From NCBI RefSeq assembly GCF_023283825.1, contig NZ_JAKILD010000022.1, forward strand, positions 1 through 64,000: a stretch of DNA of 64,000 nt, given 5' to 3'. Numbering within the stretch: position 1 is the stretch's first letter; every line of letters begins with the position of its first letter. The notes below the pieces were generated by a model that saw only the letters and a list, made by a program, of their open reading frames with translations, had not been told where the DNA came from and searched no databases. Both the position numbers and the translations under genes were made by a program. The stretch comes from Shewanella olleyana (lineage in GTDB: Bacteria > Pseudomonadota > Gammaproteobacteria > Enterobacterales > Shewanellaceae). Below, piece by piece: positions 45,636 to 54,480 of the stretch.

Positions 45636-46028
45636 TTAATTCGAAAAAGCCTTACGAACATAAACTTCAAATCGTGTGGCATTGGCATTAGGTGCTACGG
45701 CTGACACTTGCATCTGCTGCATGCCGTGAAGTTTTAATGATTTCCAGCTTGTTGCTTCATCTTCAATCGTATAACCACTGACGTCATACCAAGTGAATTT
45801 ATACTGTAATCGTAAGTCAGTACCGACTTTGCTGAGTATAAGTGCAGAGCCTTGCAATAAGTCGCCCTGAGTGCGCACTTTGACTTGTTCAACAGCAACG
45901 TCACTAGCAAAAGAGGCATTATCTATTCTAGTTTCTCCATTAGAACCCGCGGATACGCCTGCGGTGTGATTAGCGCAAGCAGACATCATTAAAACTAACG
46001 TTACGACGACTATTGAATACTTCATCAT
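45636..46028 (-). CDS. ycfL: YcfL family (DUF1425) lipoprotein
   Basis: The 130-residue protein has a lipoprotein signal peptide ending MSAC (Cys18) and the DUF1425 core: LQYKFTWYDVSGYTIEDEATSWKSLKLHG, then a last strand RFEVYVR. This matches E. coli YcfL (HYRFYWYDARGLE). In E. coli ycfL stands between hinT and lpoB-thiK; here hinT is upstream and a ThiK-like kinase downstream, so the locus is partly conserved. Function unknown. RBS AGAGGATGA overlaps the start. Confidence 0.85.
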   Translation of the reverse strand: MMKYSIVVVTLVLMMSACANHTAGVSAGSNGETRIDNASFASDVAVEQVKVRTQGDLLQGSALILSKVGTDLRLQYKFTWYDVSGYTIEDEATSWKSLKLHGMQQMQVSAVAPNANATRFEVYVRKAFSN

Positions 46029-46083
46029 TCATCCTCTTGATAATGTAATAGCGATATTGAGCACAGTTTAGATTGACAAAAGT

Positions 46084-47115
46084 CTATTGATCGAGCAAAA
46101 AATGCGCTCTAGCAGTGGCTATTAATTGCTTTCTGTTGGTTTGCCAACAGTTAATAGTTACGTGAGCCACTCTTCTACCTTGACGAGTGATTTTACATTC
46201 AGCAAAGGTATCCTGATGTAGCCCTGCTCGTAAATAATCTATTGAAAAATCAATTATTTTAGGTACTTTTTTAGCTTGCATAAATACCATTAGCTGCACA
46301 ATAGCCGACATTTCCATAAAGCCGGCAATCACCCCACCATGAATCGCAGGTAAAATAGGGTTGCCAATATTGTCGTCTTTTTGGGGTAATTTAAACACCA
46401 TTTCATCGCCGAAACGGTTAACACTCATGCCAATAAATTGAGTGTAAGGTACTTTCGCTAATAAATAACTATAGTCATTCAAATCAATAGCGCGTTTAAC
46501 AATATCATGAACATTTAAATCGTCCGCCGCAAACGCATCTGCTATTGGTGTGATTGATTCACAAGTGTTTTCCTTGCTTAAAATTTGTTCACCTGTACTT
46601 TTCGACTCCCCCATTAATGCCTGGCGAAATTCTTCACCAACCATTTCTGGGCTAATACGCATAAAGGAGCCTACGGCATGAGCAATAGGGTCATCCACAC
46701 TGTCTTGGTAAGCAATGGCTCTTGTAAAAGCAACATTAGCCGATAAACGATAACATTCAGCGATTGCAAATAGCGGCTTATCAGGCTCAGCAGGCTTCAT
46801 ATAATCGACACGTAAATCCAATGTTGGCGATATTTCTAAAGATTCATATTTAGCTAAAATAGCACTGACAACCGACGTGCCAGATGCTGTATCAATTAAT
46901 GTGGTAACAACTCCACCATGAATAACACCAGTATCAGGATCGCCAATAATGTCTTGGCTATAAGGCAGCTCAAGTAGCACATGGTGCTCACTTGCCTCAA
47001 GTACACTGATATTTAACCGACGGCATTGTGCCAATTGATTAACAAAGCGAGTCGCGACTTCAGTCAGCGGGAAAAAATCACTATTTATTTTCATTTCGCC
47101 AGCGTTATCCTGCAT
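46084..47115 (-). CDS. Tandem hot-dog thioesterase (PaaI-like, two domains)
   Basis: The 343-residue protein is built of two hot-dog thioesterase domains. The first (about 30-160) has [18 protein letters not shown]. The second (about 205-343) has [18 protein letters not shown]. Single-domain PaaI/YigI-type proteins act as homo-oligomers on acyl-CoA; here two units are fused. Each retains the HGG loop, and the catalytic acid position differs (Asp in the first, Glu in the second). The frame overlaps the end of hinT by 11 bp if ATG 47115 is used; ATG 47094 is an alternative. It is translated with hinT. Substrate unknown. Confidence 0.85.
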   Translation of the reverse strand: MQDNAGEMKINSDFFPLTEVATRFVNQLAQCRRLNISVLEASEHHVLLELPYSQDIIGDPDTGVIHGGVVTTLIDTASGTSVVSAILAKYESLEISPTLDLRVDYMKPAEPDKPLFAIAECYRLSANVAFTRAIAYQDSVDDPIAHAVGSFMRISPEMVGEEFRQALMGESKSTGEQILSKENTCESITPIADAFAADDLNVHDIVKRAIDLNDYSYLLAKVPYTQFIGMSVNRFGDEMVFKLPQKDDNIGNPILPAIHGGVIAGFMEMSAIVQLMVFMQAKKVPKIIDFSIDYLRAGLHQDTFAECKITRQGRRVAHVTINCWQTNRKQLIATARAHFLLDQ

Positions 47116-47461
47116 GATTAAGCATTGGACCTAATGGTTTGCCGCCCACTAAATGCATATGAATATGGTAAACCTCTTGTCCGCCATGTTTATTACAGTT
47201 CATGATTAAGCGATAACCATCTTCTGCAATACCCGCTTCATCAGCTAACTTTGCAGCCACAGTCATCATTCTGCCTAAAGCCAGCTCGTCTGAAGCTTTT
47301 ATATCATTGGCGGTAGGAATTAGATGATTAGGGATAATTAAAATATGTGTCGGCGCCTGAGGCGAAATATCACGAAAAGCTGTCACTAACTCATCTTGAA
47401 ATAAAATATCGGCAGGTATTTCGCGGCGAATAATTTTACTGAAAATGGTTTCTTCGGCCAT
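47105..47461 (-). CDS. hinT: HIT-family purine nucleoside phosphoramidase HinT
   Basis: The 118-residue HIT protein has the active-site motif HIHMHLVGG (His-x-His-x-His) near residue 100 and the N-terminal [16 protein letters not shown]. It hydrolyses AMP-phosphoramidates and aminoacyl-adenylates. It is the first gene of the hinT-thioesterase-ycfL series and divergent from the M61 peptidase gene. Confidence 0.94.
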   Translation of the reverse strand: MAEETIFSKIIRREIPADILFQDELVTAFRDISPQAPTHILIIPNHLIPTANDIKASDELALGRMMTVAAKLADEAGIAEDGYRLIMNCNKHGGQEVYHIHMHLVGGKPLGPMLNHAG

Positions 47462-47685
47462 GGTTAATCATCCTTATCATTATTGTAGGGTGAAGCCTGT
47501 CACTGTGAACCCAAGCTAGATTATCTTATAGTATCAAGTACACCCTTTGTCACTCCAGTGAATATGCATTTTAGAATTTGTCATCATGTACACATGCATT
47601 TGCACATTGGCAGTGATTTTGGCAGCATTAACACTCTTCTAGCTCGCAATTCTTTTAGCAACACCAACTTACTTGGAAATTGTTC

Positions 47686-49443
47686 ATGCATTATCACATC
47701 ATTGCTATCGATCCTAAAGCGCATTTATTTGAAGTTACTCAAACAATTAGCACTGCAAAACCACAACAAATTCTTTGTTTGCCTTCTTGGTTACCTGGCA
47801 GCTATATGATCCGTGATTTCGCTAGAAACATCATTGATATAAAAGTAGTTGATAAAAATGAACAACAGATTGAGTTCAGCCAGATAGATAAGCAGACTTG
47901 GCAATGTCATAACGATGACAATTTTATTAAGATTAGCTATCAAGTTTATGCTTGGGATTTATCGGTACGTTCTGCCCATTTAGACACCACCCATGGCTTT
48001 TTTAACGGCAGTAGTGTGTTTCTATCTGCAAAAGGACTTGAACACACCAAGCATACATTAACCATTGAAAAGCCAGCATTAGCAGAGTTAAGTCAATGGA
48101 AATTAGCCACCAGCATGAAAAGAACCTCTGGTGAGCAATTTGGTTTTGGTGAGTTTTATGCTGACAGCTATGATGACTTCATTGATCACCCAGTAGAAAT
48201 GGGCGAGCTTACTATAGAAAGTTTTGAAGCCTGCGGTGTCACTCACGATATCGTCCTAAGTGGCAAACATCGTGCATCAATGCCACGTTTATGCAAAGAC
48301 TTAAAAGCCATTTGCGAGTATCAAATCAACCTGTTTGGTGGCACTGCGCCATTTAATCGCTATGTATTTCTCACCACGGTATTGGGTAATGGTTTTGGCG
48401 GTTTAGAGCATCGTGCAAGCACTGCGCTTATGTGTTCACGAAAAGATTTACCAACAAATATGCATCACGAGGTTAATAAAGATTATTGCGTGTATTTGTC
48501 GTTATGTAGCCACGAGTATTTTCACAGCTGGAATGTAAAACGCATCAAACCTGCTGAATTCACCCCATTTGATTTATCTCAAGAAGCCTACACCGAGCAG
48601 CTTTGGGCTTATGAGGGCATTACATCTTATTTTGATGACTTCCTGACTTACCGCAGTGGTTGTGTTGACCAAACGCAATATTTGACCATGTTAAGTGAAA
48701 TCATGACGCGTGTTTACCGATCTCAAGGTCGATTTAAGCAAACCCTTAAGTCATCAAGTTTTAATGCTTGGACCAAGTTTTATAAACAGGATGAAAATGC
48801 CAATAACGCTATCGTCAGCTACTACACCAAAGGGGCACTATTCGCCCTATTTTTAGACTTAACGATGCGTTTAGAAACTAACGGTGAAAAAAGCTTAGAT
48901 GATGTGATGCGCATTCTTTGGAAAGAGCATGGCGCTAAAGACATTGGCACTGAGGTGAATACCCACCAACAAATCATCGAAAGCTTGTTAAATAGAAATT
49001 GCGACGATTTATTTGCTTACCTTGAAAACACTCAAGATATCCCGTTAAAGCCTTTACTTGAAAAAGTGGGCATATCTATGCGTTTAAGAGCAAGTGCAGG
49101 AAATTCAGATTTAGGCGGCGGAGATACCAAAGGTTATACCATTGCATTTGGCGCAAAAATTAAAGCGGAATCTATTGGCCTTAAAGTCTTAACGGTTGCT
49201 CAAGGTAGTCCGGCACATCAAGCTGGGGTAAGTGCTGGCGATTTATTGATTTCAGCAAACCACCTGCAGGTAGATGGTCAATTTGAAGCACAATTGCAAA
49301 CTATGACCATCGATGATGAAGTGTTATTACATTGGTTTAGACGAGATGAGCTAATGCAGGGAGCAATGCCAATACAAGCAGCCATTGAAGATACGATAAG
49401 TCTTGATATTCAAGACAAAGAGAAGCTCAAAATCTGGTTATGA
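47686..49443 (+). CDS. M61-family (glycyl) aminopeptidase with PDZ domain
   Basis: The 585-residue metallopeptidase has an N-terminal beta domain (about 1-165), a thermolysin-like catalytic domain with the zinc motif HEYFHSWNVKRIKP (about 272) and the downstream Glu region LWAYEGITSYFDD (about 305), and a PDZ domain near the C-terminus (about 480-560, VAQGSPAHQAGVSAGDLLI). No signal peptide, so cytoplasmic. ATG 47686 is favoured, with GGAA 7 bp upstream, over a TTG two codons earlier. Similar proteins are found throughout Shewanella and Vibrio; natural substrate unknown. Confidence 0.92.
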   Translation: MHYHIIAIDPKAHLFEVTQTISTAKPQQILCLPSWLPGSYMIRDFARNIIDIKVVDKNEQQIEFSQIDKQTWQCHNDDNFIKISYQVYAWDLSVRSAHLDTTHGFFNGSSVFLSAKGLEHTKHTLTIEKPALAELSQWKLATSMKRTSGEQFGFGEFYADSYDDFIDHPVEMGELTIESFEACGVTHDIVLSGKHRASMPRLCKDLKAICEYQINLFGGTAPFNRYVFLTTVLGNGFGGLEHRASTALMCSRKDLPTNMHHEVNKDYCVYLSLCSHEYFHSWNVKRIKPAEFTPFDLSQEAYTEQLWAYEGITSYFDDFLTYRSGCVDQTQYLTMLSEIMTRVYRSQGRFKQTLKSSSFNAWTKFYKQDENANNAIVSYYTKGALFALFLDLTMRLETNGEKSLDDVMRILWKEHGAKDIGTEVNTHQQIIESLLNRNCDDLFAYLENTQDIPLKPLLEKVGISMRLRASAGNSDLGGGDTKGYTIAFGAKIKAESIGLKVLTVAQGSPAHQAGVSAGDLLISANHLQVDGQFEAQLQTMTIDDEVLLHWFRRDELMQGAMPIQAAIEDTISLDIQDKEKLKIWL

Positions 49444-49536
49444 TAATTCACGACTAAAATAGTATTCAGAAAATGCTCATCGTCTAGATTAAAACTTACA
49501 AATTTTGATATGAAGAAAACCAATTTAGACAAAACA

Positions 49537-49564
49537 AAAAAGGTGCCTAATGGCACCTTTTACT
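49537..49564. terminator. Terminator between the M61 gene and csgG (convergent)
   Basis: The stem AAAAGGTGCC/GGCACCTTTT with a TAAT loop, A-run and T-rich sides, serves both strands. Confidence 0.85.
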
Positions 49565-49589
49565 TTTTAATTTGTTTATATGATAAATG

Positions 49590-50441
49590 CTAACCGCGTT
49601 TAATTCTCGCGCTGACTTTAGACTCACTGTGTGCTTCTAACCAATACTTTTGCAAAGTTTCATTTTGCATTCCAGTTGTTGGGTCTCCTAAATTCCAAGC
49701 GCCCTTCCAAATTCCATCAGCAATAAGATGCACTACTGCACTTTCAATGGCTGATGCTACACACAAACTAACAGGCTCATTAGAGGTATAACCCACTTCT
49801 GCTTCCAATAAATCTTGTGTATCGATAAATTTGAAGACTCCTGCTGTAATTTCTTTTGAAATTACACCTTTCGTTGTTGTCACACTACTCAATAAGCGGC
49901 CTGTTCGAATATCAACCGCACGTAAGTTTACTGTGATGCTATCAACACGATATTGTCCAGAAGCACCAATCCCTAAATAACGCGCGCCAGCACCACCTGT
50001 TTTAATGTTGGTATCATAAGCAACAATACCGCCTTCCATTAATACCTGCGCACTGTTTAATTGAGGAAGCTTACTTGCCTCTCCTTTTAATCCAGCCCTT
50101 AAAATCTTTCGTTCTGTTAACAGGTTTTGCAGGCCTTCTCGCTCTACAGGGATAAACCAATCAGAATCATTTAAAGATTGCGCTAAAAATGCAGTCCCAG
50201 ACTGCGGAACTGCAGTTGAAAAATTACTTGAGGGGATAGGTTTATATTGACCCGTTTGATCTCTAAAGTCGTACACTGCTGCGATCATTGCCCCTTGAGG
50301 GAATGGCAAACTTGTTAAATCATAATAAGTTTCACTTTTTGGCATTAGACTTGTTGTGGCATCTATATCTTCAAATTCATTGTCAACAGAAGAACAAGCT
50401 GTTAAACCAACTACCAATAAACTCACTAAAATCCTTTTCAT
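49590..50441 (-). CDS. csgG: Curli secretion channel lipoprotein CsgG
   Basis: It is the outer-membrane lipoprotein pore for curli subunit export. The product is 283 residues from ATG 50441: lipobox LTACS (Cys about 16), then the CsgG core with MIAAVYDFRDQTGQYKP, DSDWFIPVEREGLQNLLTERKI, VLMEGGIVAYDTNIKTGGAGARYLG and VDIRTGRLLSS. ATG 50441 has AGGAGG 5 bp ahead; the 12 codons upstream run into csgF. The csgF stop lies inside its ribosome-binding site, so the two are coupled. It is the last gene of the collinear csg locus. Confidence 0.95.
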   Translation of the reverse strand: MKRILVSLLVVGLTACSSVDNEFEDIDATTSLMPKSETYYDLTSLPFPQGAMIAAVYDFRDQTGQYKPIPSSNFSTAVPQSGTAFLAQSLNDSDWFIPVEREGLQNLLTERKILRAGLKGEASKLPQLNSAQVLMEGGIVAYDTNIKTGGAGARYLGIGASGQYRVDSITVNLRAVDIRTGRLLSSVTTTKGVISKEITAGVFKFIDTQDLLEAEVGYTSNEPVSLCVASAIESAVVHLIADGIWKGAWNLGDPTTGMQNETLQKYWLEAHSESKVSARIKRG

Positions 50442-50442
50442 G

Positions 50443-50850
50443 TTATCCTCCTGTCGAAACCAAACCGCCGACTTCAATTACGGTGGTTTCACCTGTAAGT
50501 ACATCTGTAATATGTACTAACAATGTACCATCTTCATTTACTACATTAATTTCGAAGTCATCTGTTTTCAAATAACCTTCATTACCGTTTGCAGCATCAT
50601 TAAATAACTGGGACATTAGCCTTGACTCTAGTGAGCTTGCCAATCTCTCCAACGCAGTAGGAGCGACATAACCAGAACCACTACTCCCAGAGTCATCAGT
50701 ATGATCATTCTGAGAGATTGCATTATTTAGTAAATATTGACCATTTAAATAACTACCACCAAATGCAGGGTTAACAGGTGTGTAAACTAACTGAGTCGCT
50801 GAGGTACTACCACAAAACAGTGCTGTTAAAATAAATAATAATTTCTTCAT
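50443..50850 (-). CDS. csgF: Curli assembly factor CsgF
   Basis: The 135-residue protein has a signal peptide (about 1-18, ending TSA), then the CsgF start QLVYTPVNPAFGGSYLNG, which in E. coli inserts into and narrows the CsgG channel. The Asp/Ser/Gly-rich linker is followed by the C-terminal part exposed at the surface. Its stop overlaps the RBS of csgG. Confidence 0.94.
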   Translation of the reverse strand: MKKLLFILTALFCGSTSATQLVYTPVNPAFGGSYLNGQYLLNNAISQNDHTDDSGSSGSGYVAPTALERLASSLESRLMSQLFNDAANGNEGYLKTDDFEINVVNEDGTLLVHITDVLTGETTVIEVGGLVSTGG

Positions 50851-50864
50851 GTTGCATTCCTTGC

Positions 50865-51464
50865 CTAGATTTCATCAGGAGCTAGATCGGGGTCAAAAAA
50901 ACTACCCAATAATGCTCGCTCGTTTACTTTTTTAACTGTTGAATTGACTCTCTTAGCAGCATACTCTGCTTGGTCATCAATATTCCTACTCATAGGAGAA
51001 ACAAAAGTCACAAAAATAGTTTTTCGATTCTGTTGAATCAATATTTTACTTCCGCTACGAGCAGTCGCTTGTTCTATGACAGTTATGCCTGAATGCTTTG
51101 TGTCTCCGCCAATATCACGATAAGAGCTCACAAACTCCCTATAAAATCGATGACCTAAACGAGTCATTGCTCTATTAAGAATCAAACCATCAATCAAGTC
51201 TTTTTCTTTAGCAGGTACTGCATCACTGATATCAATTGGTTTGACTTTAGTAGCATTTTGAATACTTTTATCTGTTGCAGATTTTTCAGGTTCTTTAGCA
51301 TTGCTTTGTATTTCAGCTAGGTTCTGGTCAACCGTAGCTTCATTTTTATTACTACTCTGTTCAATAACAGGTTTTGCAACTTTTTTGTCTGTGACAGGTT
51401 GAACTCCAGCATTAGCATTGCTGGTTAGCAAGAGTATAAAAAACATCAAATTGATGTTTCTCAT
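50865..51464 (-). CDS. csgE: Curli secretion specificity factor CsgE, with extended N-terminal linker
   Basis: It is the periplasmic cap of the CsgG channel. It is 199 residues against about 129 in E. coli. The signal peptide (about 1-19) is followed by an extra hydrophilic segment of about 60 residues rich in Lys, Glu, Gln, Asn and Ala (about 25-80), then the CsgE domain (about 85-199: IDGLILNRAMTRLGHRFYREF, then GSKILIQQNRKTIFVTFVSP). Its start overlaps the csgD stop by 4 bp (ATGA). Confidence 0.9.
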   Translation of the reverse strand: MRNINLMFFILLLTSNANAGVQPVTDKKVAKPVIEQSSNKNEATVDQNLAEIQSNAKEPEKSATDKSIQNATKVKPIDISDAVPAKEKDLIDGLILNRAMTRLGHRFYREFVSSYRDIGGDTKHSGITVIEQATARSGSKILIQQNRKTIFVTFVSPMSRNIDDQAEYAAKRVNSTVKKVNERALLGSFFDPDLAPDEI

Positions 51465-52093
51465 ACTCTGACCTCATGCATATGAGTTTGCGCCCATGCT
51501 ATAGCCTGGCCACGGCTTGATACGCCTATTTTTCTAAACGCTCGATATAGATGGGTTTTAATCGTAGACTCGCTAACAAACAGCTGATTCGCAATATCTA
51601 GATTAGTACTTCCTGTAAGCAAGGCTTGAAGAACCTCTCGTTCACGAATAGTAAGATGCTCGCTTTCATCATCTACATCTTCACTCATCAAAGACTTATG
51701 CAAATCACTAGGTATTATGCTTCGACCTTTAAGGATTTCATTAAAGCCACTACTTACCTCGGCTAAATCAGCATCTGAATAAAATACACCTGCGGTTGTT
51801 GCTGGGTGGACTAAAAACTTTGCGTCTACTTGTTTAGGAAAGTTTAAAAACACTGTTTTAACTGCATAATATTCACGTTCTATCAATTTTTGTAATTGAT
51901 AAGCTTGCTGAAGATCAATCGTTGCTAAGTCGAATACAACTAATGATATTTGTTGCGAAGAAAGTAAAGTGCCCATTGTGGCAGGAGAAGCTTTAGCCAA
52001 TTTAACCAAAAACTCCTGTGGCCAACGACAATCAAGTAAATCAATTAATAATTGAGAGCGAGAAACGATCATCCAATTAACTACTTTAAACAT
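51461..52093 (-). CDS. csgD: LuxR-family curli regulator CsgD
   Basis: The 210-residue protein has an N-terminal pseudo-receiver (about 5-125) and a LuxR-type HTH (about 145-205): LTIREREVLQALLTGSTNLDIANQLFVSESTIKTHLYRAFRKIGV. CsgD/VpsT-type regulators link c-di-GMP or other cues to matrix genes. ATG 52093 has GGAG 8 bp upstream. It lies on the same strand as the subunit genes and is followed by csgEFG with overlaps. No csgD promoter element could be pinned down in the 215 bp upstream beyond two hairpins. Confidence 0.9.
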   Translation of the reverse strand: MFKVVNWMIVSRSQLLIDLLDCRWPQEFLVKLAKASPATMGTLLSSQQISLVVFDLATIDLQQAYQLQKLIEREYYAVKTVFLNFPKQVDAKFLVHPATTAGVFYSDADLAEVSSGFNEILKGRSIIPSDLHKSLMSEDVDDESEHLTIREREVLQALLTGSTNLDIANQLFVSESTIKTHLYRAFRKIGVSSRGQAIAWAQTHMHEVRV

Positions 52094-52189
52094 TAATTAC
52101 ACTCCATGTGACTATATGAATAAAATGAATGCCATAATAACTTTTCACTAGTTGACCCAATTAAATAAAAGTATTAGGAATTAAAGGTT

Positions 52190-52235
52190 GTGAAAAAAAT
52201 AAAGAGTTAGTACTTCACTGCACTAACTCTTTATG
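52190..52235 (-). terminator. Terminator between csgA and csgD
   Basis: The minus strand forms AAAGAGTTAGT-loop-ACTAACTCTTT followed by ATTTTTTT. It limits read-through from the subunit genes into csgDEFG. Confidence 0.8.
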
Positions 52236-52271
52236 AATATTATCAAGCGATAATGTTGTAAACAATTAGTC

Positions 52272-52294
52272 AAAAGGGTGTTTTCACACCCTTA
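52272..52294 (-). promoter_or_regulatory. Stable hairpin after the csgA stop
   Basis: AAGGGTGT-GAAA-ACACCCTT, a GNRA-type loop, lies 15 bp after csgA and ahead of the main terminator. It probably protects the abundant subunit mRNA from 3' decay or is a first weak terminator (TTTT follows). Confidence 0.6.
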
Positions 52295-52308
52295 AGTAGA
52301 CGAAAGTA

Positions 52309-53625
52309 TTACATCCCTTGATTTACAGTGATATTGTTTCCCGCGCCTGAAGTAACTGCAAACGAACTATTGCCATTTCCTATCTGTGTAACTGCAACAG
52401 TACTGCCAGAACTTATATATCCACCTGCAAATGAGTAGTTTCCATCACCTGTTTGTGTGACTGAAACAACATTTAAATCACCCATAATGCCACCAGCATA
52501 CGACTCATTCATATCGCCTGTTTGAACTAAATCAACCGTGGTTCCCATGTCATCAGTAAGCGTATATGAGAAGTTATCATCACCGTTTTGAGTAACATTA
52601 ACCATATCTCCTGCACCATATTGCTCATTGTATGCTTCATTTAAATCACCAGTTTGAGTTAATGTTGCACCATCACCCTCACCGTTTTGGGTAGATTGTA
52701 CAAGGTTGCCTAATCCACCTACCGTCGAAGTTTGAGTTACAAAAGCTGAATTATCAGTACCGCCTTGATTAACAAAAGCCTCATTTGAATCTTCCGATTG
52801 CATAACACTAGCTAAATTATTATCACCATTCTGGAATGTAACTGCAGTATTAGCAGTACCTACTTGTGAAATTGATGCATCATTTGAAATTGAAAACTCT
52901 TGTCCTGTTGCAGCAATATTATCTGAGCCACTTTGTGTTATCAGTGCTACAGTATCATCAGTACCCGCACCCATAAGATGGTTATCAGTTCTTTGCCCAA
53001 TAAACGCATCATTACCTGAACCGGTTTGATTAACCGTACCTGTTGCTGAATTTGATACAACTTGAACAATTGCACCTCGGTTTAAACCAGTTCCACCACC
53101 ATATTGGTTAATTGTTGCAAACGCATTATCTGAAAGTTGGTTAACTGCAGCGGCATAATCATTGTCGCCATATTGATTGATTGTCGAGTTAGCAGTATCT
53201 CCACTGTCTTGAATAATACGCCCCCAGTTATCATTACCCATTTGCGTCACTGTAGCAGCGGCATTTAAACCATTATTAAAACGTTGTTCAATCGTTGCCA
53301 AATTATCATTACCAACAGTGTAAATGGTCGCTGTAGCAGAATCAGTGGCATCATGTTGATAGACTGTACCAGTATTGTCTGCCCCATCTTGAGTGATAAA
53401 AGCATGGGAATTAGTTGTATCTGCTTGTTCAACTGATGCCATACTGTCTGAACCAGACTGAGTAATTGTTGCATCGTTGTCGTCACTATTAACTTGCTGA
53501 GTGACTGTAGCTGTTAAATTTGAACCTGACTGTGTCACATATGCTTCGTTATCATCACTTGCATACGCTACTGAAGTGGTAAATATTGCAGTTGAAACTA
53601 ATAGTGCTAATTTTGAATATTTCAT
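52309..53625 (-). CDS. csgA: Large curli-type major amyloid subunit (CsgA-like)
   Basis: The 438-residue secreted amyloid protein has a signal peptide (about 1-22, ending AYASD) followed by about 16-18 curlin repeats of 20-25 residues. The typical repeat is N-x-A-x-V-x-Q-x-G-x-x-N-x-A, e.g. EAYVTQSGSNLTATVTQ. E. coli CsgA has five repeats in 151 residues, so this subunit is about three times longer. The last repeats drift (YSFAGGY, SSFAVTSG) and lose the second Gln. It lies between csgB and csgD with hairpins after its stop. Confidence 0.9.
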   Translation of the reverse strand: MKYSKLALLVSTAIFTTSVAYASDDNEAYVTQSGSNLTATVTQQVNSDDNDATITQSGSDSMASVEQADTTNSHAFITQDGADNTGTVYQHDATDSATATIYTVGNDNLATIEQRFNNGLNAAATVTQMGNDNWGRIIQDSGDTANSTINQYGDNDYAAAVNQLSDNAFATINQYGGGTGLNRGAIVQVVSNSATGTVNQTGSGNDAFIGQRTDNHLMGAGTDDTVALITQSGSDNIAATGQEFSISNDASISQVGTANTAVTFQNGDNNLASVMQSEDSNEAFVNQGGTDNSAFVTQTSTVGGLGNLVQSTQNGEGDGATLTQTGDLNEAYNEQYGAGDMVNVTQNGDDNFSYTLTDDMGTTVDLVQTGDMNESYAGGIMGDLNVVSVTQTGDGNYSFAGGYISSGSTVAVTQIGNGNSSFAVTSGAGNNITVNQGM

Positions 53626-53658
53626 GTTCGTCTATCCCTTTACTTGAATTAATAATAG

Positions 53659-54207
53659 TTAAAAGTTTGTTTGGGTAACTTCATAGCTTCTAAAAGCACC
53701 CACTTGATGAAATGTTATATCGTGATTTGAACCTAGTTGATTAATGTCAATATCATTGCCATAACCAGCTTGTGTAACAACAGCATTGTTGTAATTCCCT
53801 TCTTGATACACATCAATAGAAGAATTACCACCACCTTGCTTTATAAAGACATCGTTATTGGTCCCTATTTGCGAGATTTCTACTTCTAAACCAAAACCTA
53901 ATTGATCAACGACAGCCGAGTTTTCTTGCCCTTGCTGTAACACATTAAGTAAATTGTTCTTCCCTATTTGATTTACGGTAGTTGCATTTCCTTGTCCAAA
54001 CTGATTCACAACTAAATCGTTTCCGTAACCATGTTGGTCAATGTAAGCTTCATTAAATCCGTGTGATAATTCATCTATATTACTGATATCTTGACCTGCA
54101 AAACTTGGAAATGATAAGCACAATCCAATAGCACATATTATGGCTATTTCAAACTTGCGAATAATCGCAACGAATTCATTAAAGATTGAAAGCTTATTCA
54201 AGGTCAT
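53659..54207 (-). CDS. csgB: Curlin-repeat minor subunit / nucleator (CsgB-like)
   Basis: The 182-residue protein has a long N-terminal signal region (hydrophobic about 20-36, ending PSFAGQ) and about six curlin repeats (AYIDQHGYGNDLVVNQFGQG, NAVVTQAGYGNDIDINQLG). The C-terminal repeat ends in an unusual basic/aromatic stretch (GAFRSYEVTQTNF), as in CsgB nucleators. It is the first csg gene on the strand, 34 bp before csgA. The assignment as nucleator rests on position, length and the deviating C-terminus. Confidence 0.82.
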   Translation of the reverse strand: MTLNKLSIFNEFVAIIRKFEIAIICAIGLCLSFPSFAGQDISNIDELSHGFNEAYIDQHGYGNDLVVNQFGQGNATTVNQIGKNNLLNVLQQGQENSAVVDQLGFGLEVEISQIGTNNDVFIKQGGGNSSIDVYQEGNYNNAVVTQAGYGNDIDINQLGSNHDITFHQVGAFRSYEVTQTNF

Positions 54208-54480
54208 GCTTCCTGCTCCCTTGTTTTTTAATCGTGAGATAATTATGCGATGAGATTAGAAACAATGAATCCACCCCGAGTATTAAAGCCACTTAGACCA
54301 ATAGGCTAAAAAAAGTAACACCCCCCACTTTTGTACTAGACAAGCAAATCAAACTACTCACTGTAAACCACTGATTTAAAAATGATAGTTTAAAAACCGT
54401 CAGTAAAATGACATATAACGAAAGGATGAGGAGTTTACTAAAGATGAGACTTTTTGAATTTTATTGCTGAAGTTTCTTGA
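54208..54480 (-). promoter_or_regulatory. csgB promoter region
   Basis: The 273 bp between the kinase gene and csgB must hold the csgBA promoter. On the minus strand a G-rich stretch (GTGGGGGGTGTTA at 54316-54328) resembles the CsgD-binding site of the E. coli csgB promoter. No terminator was seen for the kinase gene, so some read-through is possible. Confidence 0.35.
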
